From Saccharothrix syringae (GTDB lineage: Bacteria; Actinomycetota; Actinomycetes; Mycobacteriales; Pseudonocardiaceae), in contig NZ_CP034550.1 of the NCBI RefSeq assembly GCF_009498035.1, positions 7,936,001-8,000,000 on the forward strand: a stretch of 64,000 nucleotides of DNA. Reading direction: 5' to 3'. Shown piece after piece: positions 50,406-59,655 of the stretch (its first letter is position 1; each line of letters begins with the position of its first letter). Position numbers and translations under genes: made by a program. The notes below the pieces were generated by a model. That model did no database searches. It saw only the letters and a program-made list of their open reading frames with translations, and was not told where the DNA came from.

Positions 50406-51176
50406 TCAGACGCGGGGCATGGCTTCCACCGGGGTCCAGTCCTGGTGCTTGCCCGGTTCGTCGTCGCCGGAGGAGATGCCGCGCAGGCGGCGGTTCACCC
50501 ACGGCAGCACGTGCTCGCGGTAGTAGCGGGCCTCGGCCATCAGGCCGCGGGTCGCCGCGGGCCCCGGCTCGACCGCGTGCGCCGGCTGCGGGTGCCCCAG
50601 CGCGGTGAGCACGCGCGAGGCGACCCGCCGGTGCCCCGCGCTGTTGAGGTGCAGCCGGTCCGGCGCCCAGTACTCGGGCCGCCGGATCTCGGCGTCGCCG
50701 AACATGCCCACGTACAGCACGTCGTACCGCGCCGCCAGCCGCTCGATCGCCACCGTCAGCGCCGCGCCCCGCCGGTGGATCACCCGCCCGAGCGGCAGCC
50801 GCGCCGACGGGTCCGGCCCGCTGAGCAGCACCAGCCGGACGCCGGCGTCCAGGCAGCGCCGGACCGCCCGCTCGGTGAGCGCGACCAGCCGCGCCGGGTC
50901 GATGCCGGGGCGCATCATGTCGTTGCCGCCGCCGTTGAACGTGATCAGCGTGGGTTGCGGGTCCAGCGCCAGCGCGGCGTCGAGCTGCGTGGTGGCGATG
51001 GGCTCCAGCAGGCGGCCGCGCACGGCGAAGTTGGCGTAGTGCACGGTCTCGCCGCGCCCGGTGGCCAGCCCGGCCGCGACCAGGTCGGCCCAGCCGCGCG
51101 GCGAGCCGTCGGGCAGCTCGTCGCCGACGCCCTCGGTGAAGCTGTCGCCGAGCGCGGCGTAGCGCAGGGCGCTCAC
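50406..51176 (-). CDS. SGNH/GDSL-family hydrolase
   Basis: A 256-residue esterase-like enzyme, GTG 51176, overlapping the SpoIIE gene stop by 4 bp (GTGA), so translationally coupled. Block I is [17 protein letters not shown] with the nucleophilic Ser near residue 11. Block II Gly is in YANFAVRG, block III is [12 protein letters not shown] with Asn, and block [15 protein letters not shown] provides the Asp-x-x-His pair near residue 177. No signal peptide is present, so it is cytosolic. SGNH enzymes hydrolyse esters or acyl groups; the substrate is unknown. Coupling to a phosphatase and STAS pair suggests a role in the same stress response, which is inference. Confidence 0.9.
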   Translation of the reverse strand: MSALRYAALGDSFTEGVGDELPDGSPRGWADLVAAGLATGRGETVHYANFAVRGRLLEPIATTQLDAALALDPQPTLITFNGGGNDMMRPGIDPARLVALTERAVRRCLDAGVRLVLLSGPDPSARLPLGRVIHRRGAALTVAIERLAARYDVLYVGMFGDAEIRRPEYWAPDRLHLNSAGHRRVASRVLTALGHPQPAHAVEPGPAATRGLMAEARYYREHVLPWVNRRLRGISSGDDEPGKHQDWTPVEAMPRV

Positions 51177-53602
51177 GGGCACCTCACCCGGCCGGCGGGG
51201 GCGGGGATCTCGGCCCAGACGACCTTGCCGTCCAGGGTGCTGCGGGTGCCCCAGCGCGCGGCGAGCGCGTTGACCAGGTGCAGGCCCCGCCGCCCCTCCC
51301 CCTCCGGGTGCGCCTCGAACAGCCTGGGCCGGTCGACGCCGCGGTCCACCACGTCGACGGTCAGCCGACCGCCGTCGTGGTGGAGCCGGAGCGTGCCCGG
51401 GTCCTCGGTGTGCTTGACGGCGTTGGTCACGAGTTCGCTGGTCACCGTCAGGGCGGCGTCGAGCACGTCGGTCAGCTCCCACTCCTCGAGTCGTTCGGCC
51501 ACGAAGGCCCGGGCCAGTGCCGGGACGCCGGGGTGCGCCTCCAGCGGCATGGTGGCCACCCGCCGGTGCCCGGCGACGTGGCGGACGTGCAGCAGGGCCA
51601 CGTCGTCGTCGTGGCGGCCCCCGGTGAGCCGGTGGATCAGCTCGTCGCAGGCGTCCTCCGGCGCGAGGTGGCCTGCCAGCGCGCGCAGGCCCTCGACCAG
51701 CGCGTCGATGCCCGTGGTCAGGTCCCGGTGGCGGTTCTCGACCAGGCCGTCGGTGTAGAGCGCCAGGCTCGCGCCCGGCGGGAACGGGGTGTGCTCCTGC
51801 CGGAACACCTCGCCCACGCCCAGCGGCATGCCCAGGCCCGCGCCGACCTGCCGCGCGGTGCCGTCGGGCAGGATCAGCACCGCGGGGAGGTGACCGGCGT
51901 TGGCGCAGGTCAGGGTGTTCTCCACCGGGTCGTGCACGGCGTAGAGGCAGGTGATGAAGGTGGCACCGGGCGTGCTGTCGGCGAGGTTGGACACGTGCGC
52001 GAGCACGTCGGCGGGCGGCAGGTCCAGCAGCGCGTAGGAGCGCACCGCGGTCCGGATCTGGCCCATGACCGCCGCCGCGGTGACGCCGCGGCCCACGACG
52101 TCGCCGATGACGAACGCGGTCCGCCCGCCGGGCAGCTCGACCACGTCGAACCAGTCGCCGCCGACCTCCGAGCCGGTGGCGGCGGGCAGGTAGCGGGAGG
52201 TGATCTCCAGGTCGGGCACCTCCGGCACGGTCGGCAGCATGCTGCGCGCCAGCTCGGTGGCCATGGTGCGCTGGCGGGCGAACAGCCGGGCGTTGTCCAG
52301 CGCGATGGCCGCGTACCCGGCGATGCCCTCGGCCAGCTGCTGGTGGCGCGCGGTGAACCGGCCCGGTTCGGCGTGGCCGAAGAAGAAGCCGCCCAGCACC
52401 TCCTGCGACGACGGCGAGATCACCGGCACGGCGAGGTAGCTGCGCACCGGCAGGTGCCCCGGCGGCATGCCGCGGTAGGGCTCGCTGAGGCCGTAGCGGG
52501 GGTCGGCGGTGATGTCGTCGGAGCGGACCGTGCCGACGCCCTTGAACGTCGGCTCGAACACCGCGGTGTTGCGCGGCATGGGGAACGCGGCGAACGCCTC
52601 CCGCGGCACGCCCGAGATCGTGTAGAGGGTGTAGGACTCGCCGTACTGGTCGACGAGGTTGTAGAAGAACGCGCCGAACGACGCCGCGGTGGCCTTGGTC
52701 GCCGCGTCCGTGGCGTCCTGGACCAGCGCGTCGAGGTCGAGCTGGGCGGTCAGCCGCTGCCCGACCACCTGGAGCACGTCGACCAGCTCGGCCTCGGCGC
52801 GGGTGTCCTGGAGGGCGCCCTCCAGTTCGGCGGCCTGGGTGCGGGCGACGTCCTCCAGGACCTCCAGGTGCTCGCGCAGCGCGTCGCGCTGGGCGGCCAG
52901 GCCGGCCTCGCCCGCCGCGCTCCACGGGTGGGCGAGCAGCCCGGCGCGGACGCTGACCGCGACGGCCCGGAACAGCTCGGCGGCCTCGGCGGGGATGGGC
53001 ACGCGGGAGGACAGCACCACGCAGAACAGGTCGCCGTTGGGCAGCACCCCGCCGAACCCGAGGACCGAGGCGATGCCCTTCTCGGCGAGGAACGCCCGGT
53101 CGCCGCCCGCGGCCGCGGGCACGTGGAACACGCCGAACCGGCCCTGACCGCCGTCGACGCCCCCGGCCACCACGTCCTCGGGCCGCACGCCCAGCTCAGC
53201 GACCAGGGTGGAGATCATCGGCGCGACGGGCACCGCGTCGGCGGAGGGCAGCGGGACCACGCGGTGCCCGGGCGCGGGGTCGTCCCCGGCGGTGGCCTCC
53301 AGGGTCAGGCACCGCAGGTCGTCGCCCGGCGGCCCGGGCAGCGCCTCCAGCACGTCCCGGCGCGCGTCCTCGGCGAGGTCGGCGAAGCGGCGGGTGGCGA
53401 ACAGCCGGACCAGCCGCAGGACCTGTTCGCCGCGCTCGTCGACGAAGTTCTCGCGCAGCAGGCGCACCACGGCCTCGGCGGCCGGGACGAAGCCGGGTGC
53501 CCGCTCGGCGGCCGCGCGCAGGGCGGCGGCCACCTCCACCATGTCGGCGAGCCCGAAGGTGGCGAAGTCGTGGCCGCGCCGGGTGGCCGGGTCGGCGGTC
53601 AT
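51173..53602 (-). CDS. GAF-SpoIIE phosphatase-HATPase multidomain signalling protein
   Basis: An 809-residue cytosolic regulator starting at ATG 53602, which overlaps the stop of the STAS gene (ATGA). Residues 1-250 form an undefined N-terminal sensory region. A short coiled coil then leads to a GAF domain at about 285-440 ([26 protein letters not shown], then [25 protein letters not shown]). The PP2C/SpoIIE phosphatase at about 455-665 carries metal-site Asp residues in [26 protein letters not shown], with [13 protein letters not shown] and [17 protein letters not shown]-terminal HATPase_c domain at about 690-805 has [12 protein letters not shown] and [12 protein letters not shown]. The protein combines a phosphatase and an anti-sigma-like kinase domain, so it may both phosphorylate and dephosphorylate STAS antagonists such as the neighbouring gene's product. 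Confidence 0.93.
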   Translation of the reverse strand: MTADPATRRGHDFATFGLADMVEVAAALRAAAERAPGFVPAAEAVVRLLRENFVDERGEQVLRLVRLFATRRFADLAEDARRDVLEALPGPPGDDLRCLTLEATAGDDPAPGHRVVPLPSADAVPVAPMISTLVAELGVRPEDVVAGGVDGGQGRFGVFHVPAAAGGDRAFLAEKGIASVLGFGGVLPNGDLFCVVLSSRVPIPAEAAELFRAVAVSVRAGLLAHPWSAAGEAGLAAQRDALREHLEVLEDVARTQAAELEGALQDTRAEAELVDVLQVVGQRLTAQLDLDALVQDATDAATKATAASFGAFFYNLVDQYGESYTLYTISGVPREAFAAFPMPRNTAVFEPTFKGVGTVRSDDITADPRYGLSEPYRGMPPGHLPVRSYLAVPVISPSSQEVLGGFFFGHAEPGRFTARHQQLAEGIAGYAAIALDNARLFARQRTMATELARSMLPTVPEVPDLEITSRYLPAATGSEVGGDWFDVVELPGGRTAFVIGDVVGRGVTAAAVMGQIRTAVRSYALLDLPPADVLAHVSNLADSTPGATFITCLYAVHDPVENTLTCANAGHLPAVLILPDGTARQVGAGLGMPLGVGEVFRQEHTPFPPGASLALYTDGLVENRHRDLTTGIDALVEGLRALAGHLAPEDACDELIHRLTGGRHDDDVALLHVRHVAGHRRVATMPLEAHPGVPALARAFVAERLEEWELTDVLDAALTVTSELVTNAVKHTEDPGTLRLHHDGGRLTVDVVDRGVDRPRLFEAHPEGEGRRGLHLVNALAARWGTRSTLDGKVVWAEIPAPAGRVRCP

Positions 53603-53955
53603 GGCCGGGGGTGCCCGTCGGGCCCCGCCGGAACCTCGTCGACGATGGTCAGGAGCTGGTCCAGCGACGTCATGGTGATCGCCGCCCGGACCTGGGAGCG
53701 CAGCGCGGCCAGGCTGAGCGAGCCGCCGGCCACCCGGCTGGCCTTGTGCAGGCGGACGAGGGCGCTCAGCGCGCTGGAGTCGCAGAAGGTGAGGTCGGCG
53801 AGGTCCAGCACCAGCGCGCCGCCCCGGGCGGCGAGGGGTTCGGCGACGGCGAGGAGCTGCGGGGTGGTGCCGTAGTCCAGCTCGCCGGCCACCGACACCA
53901 CGGTGTCCCGGTCGCGCTCCCGGACCCCCACCGACAGCGGCAGCGCTTCGTCCAC
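53599..53955 (-). CDS. STAS-domain anti-sigma factor antagonist
   Basis: A 118-residue single STAS domain protein starting at GTG 53955 after GAGGAGG. It has [16 protein letters not shown] (strands 1-2, helix 1) and [26 protein letters not shown], in which the Ser pair in DSS is the usual phosphorylation site (about residue 60). The stop codon overlaps the start of the SpoIIE phosphatase gene, so the three genes STAS-phosphatase-SGNH are one coupled operon. Its product is the expected substrate of the phosphatase. Confidence 0.93.
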   Translation of the reverse strand: MDEALPLSVGVRERDRDTVVSVAGELDYGTTPQLLAVAEPLAARGGALVLDLADLTFCDSSALSALVRLHKASRVAGGSLSLAALRSQVRAAITMTSLDQLLTIVDEVPAGPDGHPRP

Positions 53956-54158
53956 CCTCGCCTCCTCAGACCCCGTTCATCCACCGGAGCCTAACGCGAG
54001 ACGGTGACGCGTCCGCAGGACGGCGTGCAGCGTGACCGGGTGTTATGAGATCGCCCACCCATTACCTGGCCGAGTGTCACCCGACCGGTGCCCGTTCGGC
54101 CGGCACTGATCGACCCGGTTGCCCGGCGCGTCGCCGATCAGCGTGGTTGAGTAGTCCT

Positions 54159-54581
54159 GTGACAACCCCGGACGAGACGACACCCGCCGAGCAGGCGGGC
54201 ACCACGACCGGCCCGTGGACGCGGGTCGAGCCGCTGGCCGACGGCCAGGCGGTGGTGGTGCGGGTCGGTGGCGACATCGACCAGAAGACGGCCGACGTGC
54301 TGGACAAGGGCCTGGACGAGGGCCTGGCCAAGGCGGTCGAGGCCGGGGCGCTGCTGGTCGTGGTGGACCTGCAGGAGGTGGGCTTCGTCGCCTCGACCGG
54401 CCTGTCGTCGCTGATCCGGGTGCACAACGCGACCAGGGACAAGGGCCTGGAGCTGGTCGTGGTGCTGCCGGACGAGCACCGGCTGTCCCGGCTGCTCTGG
54501 CTGACCGCGCTGAGCCGCATCCTCACCGTCACCACGTCCGTCGAGCAGGCCCTGGCGCAGGCTCCTCGCAACCCTGCGTGA
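54159..54581 (+). CDS. STAS-domain anti-sigma factor antagonist
   Basis: A 140-residue STAS protein starting at GTG 54159. Its core reads AVVVRVGGDIDQKTADVLDKGLDEGLAKAVEAGALLVVVDLQEVGFVASTGLSSLIRVHNATRDKG; the phosphorylatable position is in ASTGLSS, slightly different from the DSS of the neighbouring family member. A Thr/Glu-rich N-terminal extension of about 25 residues is probably disordered. It is divergent from the other STAS gene, 203 bp away, and convergent with the CHAP-like gene. Both STAS genes probably belong to the same partner-switching network. Confidence 0.9.
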   Translation: MTTPDETTPAEQAGTTTGPWTRVEPLADGQAVVVRVGGDIDQKTADVLDKGLDEGLAKAVEAGALLVVVDLQEVGFVASTGLSSLIRVHNATRDKGLELVVVLPDEHRLSRLLWLTALSRILTVTTSVEQALAQAPRNPA

Positions 54582-54588
54582 CCACTCG

Positions 54589-55401
54589 TCACACGAGCGC
54601 GCGGAACACCATCGGGCGCGTCGAGACCGGCTTGTACTGGTCCACCACGTTCTCGTTGGCGCCCCACCAGTAACCGGTCGGCACGCCGGCGGCGTCGGTG
54701 CCGATGAACAGCCAGCCCCGGCCCACGCCGCTGTACTCGGTCGCGCCCACCGCCCGCGTGTCCCGGAAGGACTGGTAGGGCGAGGACGCGCTGGTGCTCG
54801 CCACGCCGTGCGGGTTGCTGGTGCTGTCGATCACCGGCACGGCCCACTCGGCCGTCGCCGCGTCGCCGTCCCGGTCGTACGCCTGCGGCGCGCCCGCCAC
54901 CACGGCCACGTGCCCGCTCGCGTCGCCGCTGCCGCCCGCGGTGTCGTTGTACTTGATGGCGATCACGTCACCGGCGACCAGGGAGGCGACGGTGGTCCGG
55001 GTGGCGAAGTGGTCGGCGCCCGCGGTGAGGCCGTCGTAGTACTTCGCCGCGTTCGGGCTGGTGCTGCCGAACTCCGCCTGGAGGTAGGAGTCGGTGGCCC
55101 AGGAGAAGGTGTGCTTGAGGGCCTGGGTGAACAGCGGGGCGCACTTGGCCTTGCTCTCGTACGTGGTGGGCTGGCCGGGCGTGCCCCACACCACGCTGGT
55201 CGCCACGTCGGCGTGGCCCTTGGCGCCGGGGTAGAAGTTGTAGGTGTCCTGCGCGGGCCAGGCCAGGGCGTTGAGGTTGTCGGCCAGCTCCGCCAGCTCG
55301 GCGTAGAGGGTGGCGGACGTGGCGTGGGCGGGCGTCACCGCGGTCAGGGTGACCGCCGCCGCGGTGGCGGCGGAGGCGATCAGGGCGCGGAGTGCGGGCA
55401 T
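54589..55401 (-). CDS. Secreted CHAP/NlpC-like protein
   Basis: A 270-residue exported protein starting at ATG 55401 with GAGAGG upstream. Residues 1-28 are a Sec signal peptide (MPALRALIASAATAAAVTLTAVTPAHA) with an A-H-A cleavage site. The mature part shows a candidate Cys-His hydrolase layout: a Cys in SKAKCAPLFTQALKHTFSWA, then GDVIAIKYN and SGHVAVVAGAP, the order found in CHAP and NlpC/P60 amidases or peptidases that act on peptidoglycan or isopeptides. A hydrophilic YWWGANENVV stretch lies near the C-terminus. Overall identity to a named family is not certain. The gene is convergent with the second STAS gene and divergent from the SnoaL-like gene. Confidence 0.7.
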   Translation of the reverse strand: MPALRALIASAATAAAVTLTAVTPAHATSATLYAELAELADNLNALAWPAQDTYNFYPGAKGHADVATSVVWGTPGQPTTYESKAKCAPLFTQALKHTFSWATDSYLQAEFGSTSPNAAKYYDGLTAGADHFATRTTVASLVAGDVIAIKYNDTAGGSGDASGHVAVVAGAPQAYDRDGDAATAEWAVPVIDSTSNPHGVASTSASSPYQSFRDTRAVGATEYSGVGRGWLFIGTDAAGVPTGYWWGANENVVDQYKPVSTRPMVFRALV

Positions 55402-55577
55402 GGCGTTCCTCTCGAACCGTGCGGCGGGCGGGTCGTCGGCCGCCGCTTCCGGGGAGGAAGACCCGCCCGCCGGACCGCTGATACGCGGCGCCGGTGAGAT
55501 CAACTTCACGGTAACGCCCGGAGCGCGGGCGGCGAACCGGGAGCGGTCCCGGGGAGACGCGGCCGCCCCACCTCCGA

Positions 55578-55625
55578 GCCGACCGACCACCCAACCGACC
55601 ACCACCCAACCGACCACCACCCGCC
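55578..55625. repeat. Short 15-bp direct repeats before the SnoaL-like gene
   Basis: The segment CCGACCACCACCCAA and close variants occur about three times in a row (roughly 55582-55625). They lie within the 343-bp divergent gap 55402-55744, which also holds the GCGATAA boxes. No protein is supported here. Confidence 0.6.
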
Positions 55626-55662
55626 CCGGCACATCACCCGGTCGCCGCAAAAAGCGGAAACC

Positions 55663-55694
55663 GCGATAGCCGGGCGATAACGGGCGGTAAGCGG
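55663..55694 (+). promoter_or_regulatory. Three direct GCGATAA-like boxes at 10-11 bp spacing
   Basis: GCGATAGC (55663), GCGATAAC (55674) and GCGGTAAG (55684) repeat with starts 11 and 10 bp apart, ending 50 bp before the SnoaL-like start codon. Direct repeats of this size, one helical turn apart, are how SARP activators bind. The next intergenic region beyond the SARP gene has the same core in more copies. Control by the adjacent SARP is inferred. Confidence 0.5.
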
Positions 55695-55744
55695 CGCGGA
55701 GGAGGTTGGGCGGGGCAAGGTCGCCTACGGAGGGGAACAGGGGC

Positions 55745-56128
55745 ATGGCAGCGGACCGGTCAGGGGGCGGCAGACAGCCCGGTGCCGCGGTCACCGCGGT
55801 GGGGGTGGAGCACGTCCGGTTGAGCTACGAGTACCTCGACCGCAGCGACATCGACGGGTACGGGTCGCTGTTCGACGCCGACGCCGTGCTGCACCGGCCC
55901 GGTGAGCAGGAGGTGCGGGGCCGCGCGGAGATCGAGGCGTACCAGGCCCGCCGGCACCAGGTCGATCGACACCACGTCGACGACGTGATCGCCGCCGAGG
56001 GCCGGGTGGCCGTCATCGGCAGGCTCGTCGGCACCGGGGGCGAAGTCGGTTTTGCCGACTTCTTCCTGTTGAGCGAACACGGGTTGCTTCGGTCCCAGCG
56101 GACCTTCTTCTTCGCCCCGGCCGACTGA
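55745..56128 (+). CDS. SnoaL-like (NTF2-fold) protein
   Basis: A 127-residue protein starting at ATG 55745 with GGAGGGG upstream. The family layout is clear: HVRLSYEYLDRSDIDGYGSLFDADAVLHRPGEQEVRGRAEIEAYQARRHQ (helix, then the acidic loop and first strands), ending in GLLRSQRTFFF. NTF2-fold SnoaL-like proteins act as polyketide cyclases, isomerases or small-molecule-binding proteins; a His or Asp usually lines the pocket and DRHHVDD may supply it. It is divergent from the CHAP-like gene and sits upstream of the SARP gene with 140 bp between. A role in the same locus is inferred from position and shared boxes. Confidence 0.75.
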   Translation: MAADRSGGGRQPGAAVTAVGVEHVRLSYEYLDRSDIDGYGSLFDADAVLHRPGEQEVRGRAEIEAYQARRHQVDRHHVDDVIAAEGRVAVIGRLVGTGGEVGFADFFLLSEHGLLRSQRTFFFAPAD

Positions 56129-56268
56129 TCGGCTCAACGCCGCTGCTCCGAGGCGTGCCGGGTCCCCGACGGCGAACGGACGCTTTGACTTCGGTGACAC
56201 GCACCCGCGGTACCGGATCCCGTGACTGCCGGTTACCGTCCAAAGGGGCTTAGCACTGGGAGTCGGCG

Positions 56269-59253
56269 TTGGAAGTCGGGACGGGTTTGACGCAGGTCAT
56301 TCCGGTGTACCGGGTCTTGGGGCCCCTGTACGTCGCGGATGGACCCGAACGGATCGGCAAGGTCCCGCCGGGACGCCAGCAGATCGTCCTGGGCGCGCTG
56401 CTCCTGGAGGCGAACCGGGTGGTCAGCATCGACCACCTGATCGACGCCATCTGGGACGACTCGCCACCGGCCACCGCGCGCACCCAGGTCCAGATCTGCG
56501 TCTCGGCGCTGCGCAGCAACCTGGCGGCCGTCGACCGCGGGAACGCGATCACCACCCGGTCGCCGGGCTACCTGATGCGCGTGGCGGACGGCGAGCTGGA
56601 CGCGCACGTGTTCGCCCGCCTGACCGCGGAGGCCGAGGCCCTGGTCCGGGCGGGTGACCCGCGCGCCGCCGCGGACCTGCTGCGGCAGGCGCTGGCGCTG
56701 TGGCGCGGTCCGGCGCTGAGCGGCACCACCAGCCGCGCGCTGCTGGCCCGCGCCGCCCGGCTGGACGAGGACCGGTTGGCGGTGCTGGAGACCTGGCTGG
56801 ACCTGGAGCTGAACGCGGGCAGGCACCGCCAGGTGGTGGGCGAGATCGGCGCGCTGGTCGCCCAGCACCCGCTGCGGGAGCGGCTGCGCGGGCAGCTGAT
56901 GCTGGCGCTGTACCGGTCGGGCAGGCAGGCCGAGGCGCTGGAGGTCTACCGCGCGGGCCGGGAGCTGCTGGTCGACGAGCTGGGCCTGGAACCCGGCGGC
57001 GAGCTGCGCCGGCTGGAGACGGCGATCCTCTCCGGCGACCCGGCGCTGACCGTGCGCGCCGAGGCACCGCCCGTCGTCGAACTCCCCCGGCCCGCGCCCG
57101 CACCCGCGCCCGAGGCGGTGGTGCCGCTCCAGCTGCCCGCCGACATCGGGGACTTCACCGGCCGCGCCGCGCTGGTCGCCCGCGCGCTGGAGCTGCTGGC
57201 GCCCGGCGGGCGCGCGACACGCGTCGTGGCGCTGGTCGGCAAGCCCGGCATCGGCAAGAGCGCGCTGGCCGTCCACATCGCGCACCAACTGGTGGAGGAG
57301 CACTTCCCGGACGGCCAGCTGTACTGCGACCTCGGCGGCACCCGCGCCCACCCGGCGACCGCGGCCGACGTGCTCGGCCGGTTCCTGCGCGCCATGGGCA
57401 TCCCCGGCACCTCCATCCCCGACTCCGAGGACGAGCGCGCCGAGATGTACCGGCAGCTGGTGGCGCGCAAGCGGATGCTCGTCGTGCTCGACGACGCCGC
57501 GGCGGAGCGGCAGGTGCAGGCGCTGCTGCCGGGCAGCAGCACGTGCTCGGTGATCGTCACCAGCCGCGCCCGCCTGACCGGGCTGCCGGGCGCGCGGGTG
57601 CTGGAGGTCGAGGTGCTCGACCACGACGAGGCCACCGCCATGCTCGCCACGGTCATCGGCCCGGAGCGGGTCGCCGCCGAACCGGCCGCCGCCACCGCGC
57701 TGATCCGCCTGGTCGGCTGCCTGCCGCTGGCGCTGCGCATCGTGGCCGCGCGGCTGGCCGCCCGGTCGAGCTGGTCGCTGGCGTGGATGCTGGAGCGCCT
57801 GTCCGACGAGCGGCGGCGGCTCGACGAGCTGGCGCACGGCGAGATGATGGTGCGCGCCAGCCTGGCGCTGACCTACGACGGCCTGGACGTGGCGTCGCGC
57901 CGGCTGCTGCGGCTGCTGGGCGCGCTGGACGGGCTGAGCTTCCCCACCTGGGTGGCCGCGGCGCTGCTGGACGTGGACCTGATGGGCGCCGCGGACCTGC
58001 TGGAGCGGCTGGTCGACGCGCAGATGCTGGAGCTGGTGGCCATCGACGTCACCGGCACGCCGCGCTACAAGTTCCACGACCTGATCCGGTTGTTCGCCAA
58101 GGAGCAGCTCGAACAGGTGGAGGAGGCGGACGAGCGGCGCGCCGCGCTGCGCCGGGTCGCGGGCGGCTGGCTGGCCCTGGCCGGCGAGGCGCACGCGCGC
58201 GTCTACGGCGGCGACTTCACCTCGCTGCACGGCGACGCGCCGCGCTGGCGCCCATCACAGTCCTATGTGGACCGGCTGTTGGCCGATCCGCTGGTGTGGC
58301 TGGAGTCCGAGCACCCGAACCTGTGCTCGGTGGTCGAGCTGACCGCCGCGGAGGGCCTGGACGAGGCGTGCTGGGACCTCGCGGTCGCGCTGGTGACGCT
58401 GTTCGAGGCGCGCTGCTACTTCGACGACTGGGAGCGCACGCACCAGCAGGCGCTGGCCGCCGTGCGCGCGGCGGGCAACGCGCGGGGCGAGGCCGCGCTG
58501 CTGTGCTCGCTGGCGTCGCTCCAGCTGAGCTGGTCGCGGGCGCGGGTGGCGCGCGACCTGCTGGGCCCCGCGCTGCGCACGTTCGAGGAGCTGGACGACG
58601 TGCGCGGGCTGGCCCTGGCCCGGCGCAACCTGGCGCTGGCCCACCACCGACTCGGCGACAACGAGCAGGCCGCGCCGGTCTACCTGGCCGCGCTGGAGGG
58701 CTTCCGGTCGGCGGGCGACCCGGTCGGGCAGGCGTACGTGCTGGCCCAGGTGGCGCAGATCGACCTGGAGAACGGCGAGCAGGAGCTGGCCGCCGGGCGG
58801 CTGTACGAGGCGCTGGACATCTGCCGCGAGTTCGGCAACCAGCGGGTGGAGGTGCAGGTCCGGTACCGGTTGAGCGACCTGATGGCGCGCCAGGGGCGGC
58901 ACCGGGAGGCCGAGGAGGCGTTGACCGAGCTGCTGGAGGTGGTCCGCGCCGGGCGCGACATCGTGGGCGAGGCGCGGGTGCTGCACCGGCTGGCGGTGGT
59001 GAAGGTGGCCCTGGGCGACCCGGCGGCCGCGGAGGCGCTGCTGCGGGCGGCCCTGGAGGTCCGGGAGCGGGCGATGGACCACGGCGGTGCCGCGGAGACC
59101 CGGGCGGAGCTGGCGGTGGTGCTGGCGGGGCTGGGTGACCGCGCTCAGGCGGTCGGCTTGCTGGGCCGGGCGATCACCACGTTCGCGGAGCGCAACATGA
59201 GCGCGGCGCGGTTGCGGGCGCAGCAGGCCCTGGAGCTGATCCGGACGGGCTGA
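56269..59253 (+). CDS. SARP-family activator with NB-ARC and TPR domains (AfsR-like architecture)
   Basis: A 994-residue regulator. The start is TTG 56269, supported by GGGAG six bases upstream; later GTG codons would remove part of the winged helix. Residues about 10-100 are the OmpR-like DNA-binding domain (YRVLGPLYVADG through GYLMRV). Residues about 110-255 are the BTAD domain (VFARLTAEAEALVRAGDPRAAADLLRQALALW). An NB-ARC NTPase follows at about 300-570, with Walker A GKPGIGKS near 324 and a Walker B-like RMLVVLDDAA near 405. TPR-like helical repeats fill about 650-990. AfsR-type SARPs activate biosynthetic genes by binding 11-bp direct repeats just upstream of the -10. Its stop lies 12 bp from the end of the convergent repeat-peptide gene. 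The two flanking regions with GCGATAA boxes are likely targets. Confidence 0.92.
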   Translation: MEVGTGLTQVIPVYRVLGPLYVADGPERIGKVPPGRQQIVLGALLLEANRVVSIDHLIDAIWDDSPPATARTQVQICVSALRSNLAAVDRGNAITTRSPGYLMRVADGELDAHVFARLTAEAEALVRAGDPRAAADLLRQALALWRGPALSGTTSRALLARAARLDEDRLAVLETWLDLELNAGRHRQVVGEIGALVAQHPLRERLRGQLMLALYRSGRQAEALEVYRAGRELLVDELGLEPGGELRRLETAILSGDPALTVRAEAPPVVELPRPAPAPAPEAVVPLQLPADIGDFTGRAALVARALELLAPGGRATRVVALVGKPGIGKSALAVHIAHQLVEEHFPDGQLYCDLGGTRAHPATAADVLGRFLRAMGIPGTSIPDSEDERAEMYRQLVARKRMLVVLDDAAAERQVQALLPGSSTCSVIVTSRARLTGLPGARVLEVEVLDHDEATAMLATVIGPERVAAEPAAATALIRLVGCLPLALRIVAARLAARSSWSLAWMLERLSDERRRLDELAHGEMMVRASLALTYDGLDVASRRLLRLLGALDGLSFPTWVAAALLDVDLMGAADLLERLVDAQMLELVAIDVTGTPRYKFHDLIRLFAKEQLEQVEEADERRAALRRVAGGWLALAGEAHARVYGGDFTSLHGDAPRWRPSQSYVDRLLADPLVWLESEHPNLCSVVELTAAEGLDEACWDLAVALVTLFEARCYFDDWERTHQQALAAVRAAGNARGEAALLCSLASLQLSWSRARVARDLLGPALRTFEELDDVRGLALARRNLALAHHRLGDNEQAAPVYLAALEGFRSAGDPVGQAYVLAQVAQIDLENGEQELAAGRLYEALDICREFGNQRVEVQVRYRLSDLMARQGRHREAEEALTELLEVVRAGRDIVGEARVLHRLAVVKVALGDPAAAEALLRAALEVRERAMDHGGAAETRAELAVVLAGLGDRAQAVGLLGRAITTFAERNMSAARLRAQQALELIRTG

Positions 59254-59265
59254 CCGGACCGGCCG

Positions 59266-59577
59266 TCACGCCTGCCTCGGGCCCCACGGGGTGTCGTCAC
59301 CGGTCGGCCCCCAGGGGGTGTCGTCGCCGGTCGGCCCCCAGGGGGTGTCGTCGCCGGTCGGGCCCCACGGGGTGTCGTCGGTGGTCGGACCCCACGGCGT
59401 GTCGTCGCTCGTCGGGCCCCACGGGGTGTCATCGCCGGTCGGACCCCACGGGGTGTCGTCGGTGGCGACGACCGCGGTCGGGGCGGCCTCGGCGTGGGCG
59501 AGGGTGGCGCCGAGCACGGGGGCGAGCACGATGGCGGCGAACGCGGCGGTGGCGGCGGCGATCTTGTTGATGCGCAT
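59266..59577 (-). CDS. Small secreted protein with seven tandem DDTPWGP repeats
   Basis: A 103-residue protein of no family I recognise. It starts at ATG 59577 with AGAGG upstream. Residues 1-29 are a Sec signal peptide (MRINK, hydrophobic core, ending GATLAHA) with probable cleavage before EAAP. A ten-residue linker EAAPTAVVAT leads to seven consecutive units at residues 40-100: DDTPWGP followed by TG, TS or TT, so the period is nine residues. The last unit is followed by RQA. The repeats are almost invariant in protein but the DNA codons vary somewhat, so the peptide sequence itself seems selected. No Cys is present; Trp, Pro and acidic residues dominate. It might be a wall- or metal-binding surface protein, or a precursor from which repeated short peptides are cut. 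A TAGCGT -10 (59634-59629) and GATAA boxes precede it. Confidence 0.85.
   Translation of the reverse strand: MRINKIAAATAAFAAIVLAPVLGATLAHAEAAPTAVVATDDTPWGPTGDDTPWGPTSDDTPWGPTTDDTPWGPTGDDTPWGPTGDDTPWGPTGDDTPWGPRQA
59278..59460 (-). repeat. 27-bp coding repeats of the DDTPWGP protein
   Basis: Six full 27-bp units and one partial unit in tandem encode the seven DDTPWGP copies. The units differ at a few third-codon positions and in the two-residue spacer (TG, TS, TT), so the array is not a fresh perfect duplication. Confidence 0.9.
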
Positions 59578-59655
59578 TTTCGGACCTCTTCCCTGGCCGG
59601 TCCCGGCGTTCCGGGCTTGCTGGAACCGACGCTAGGAATTGCGCCCATCCCCGGA

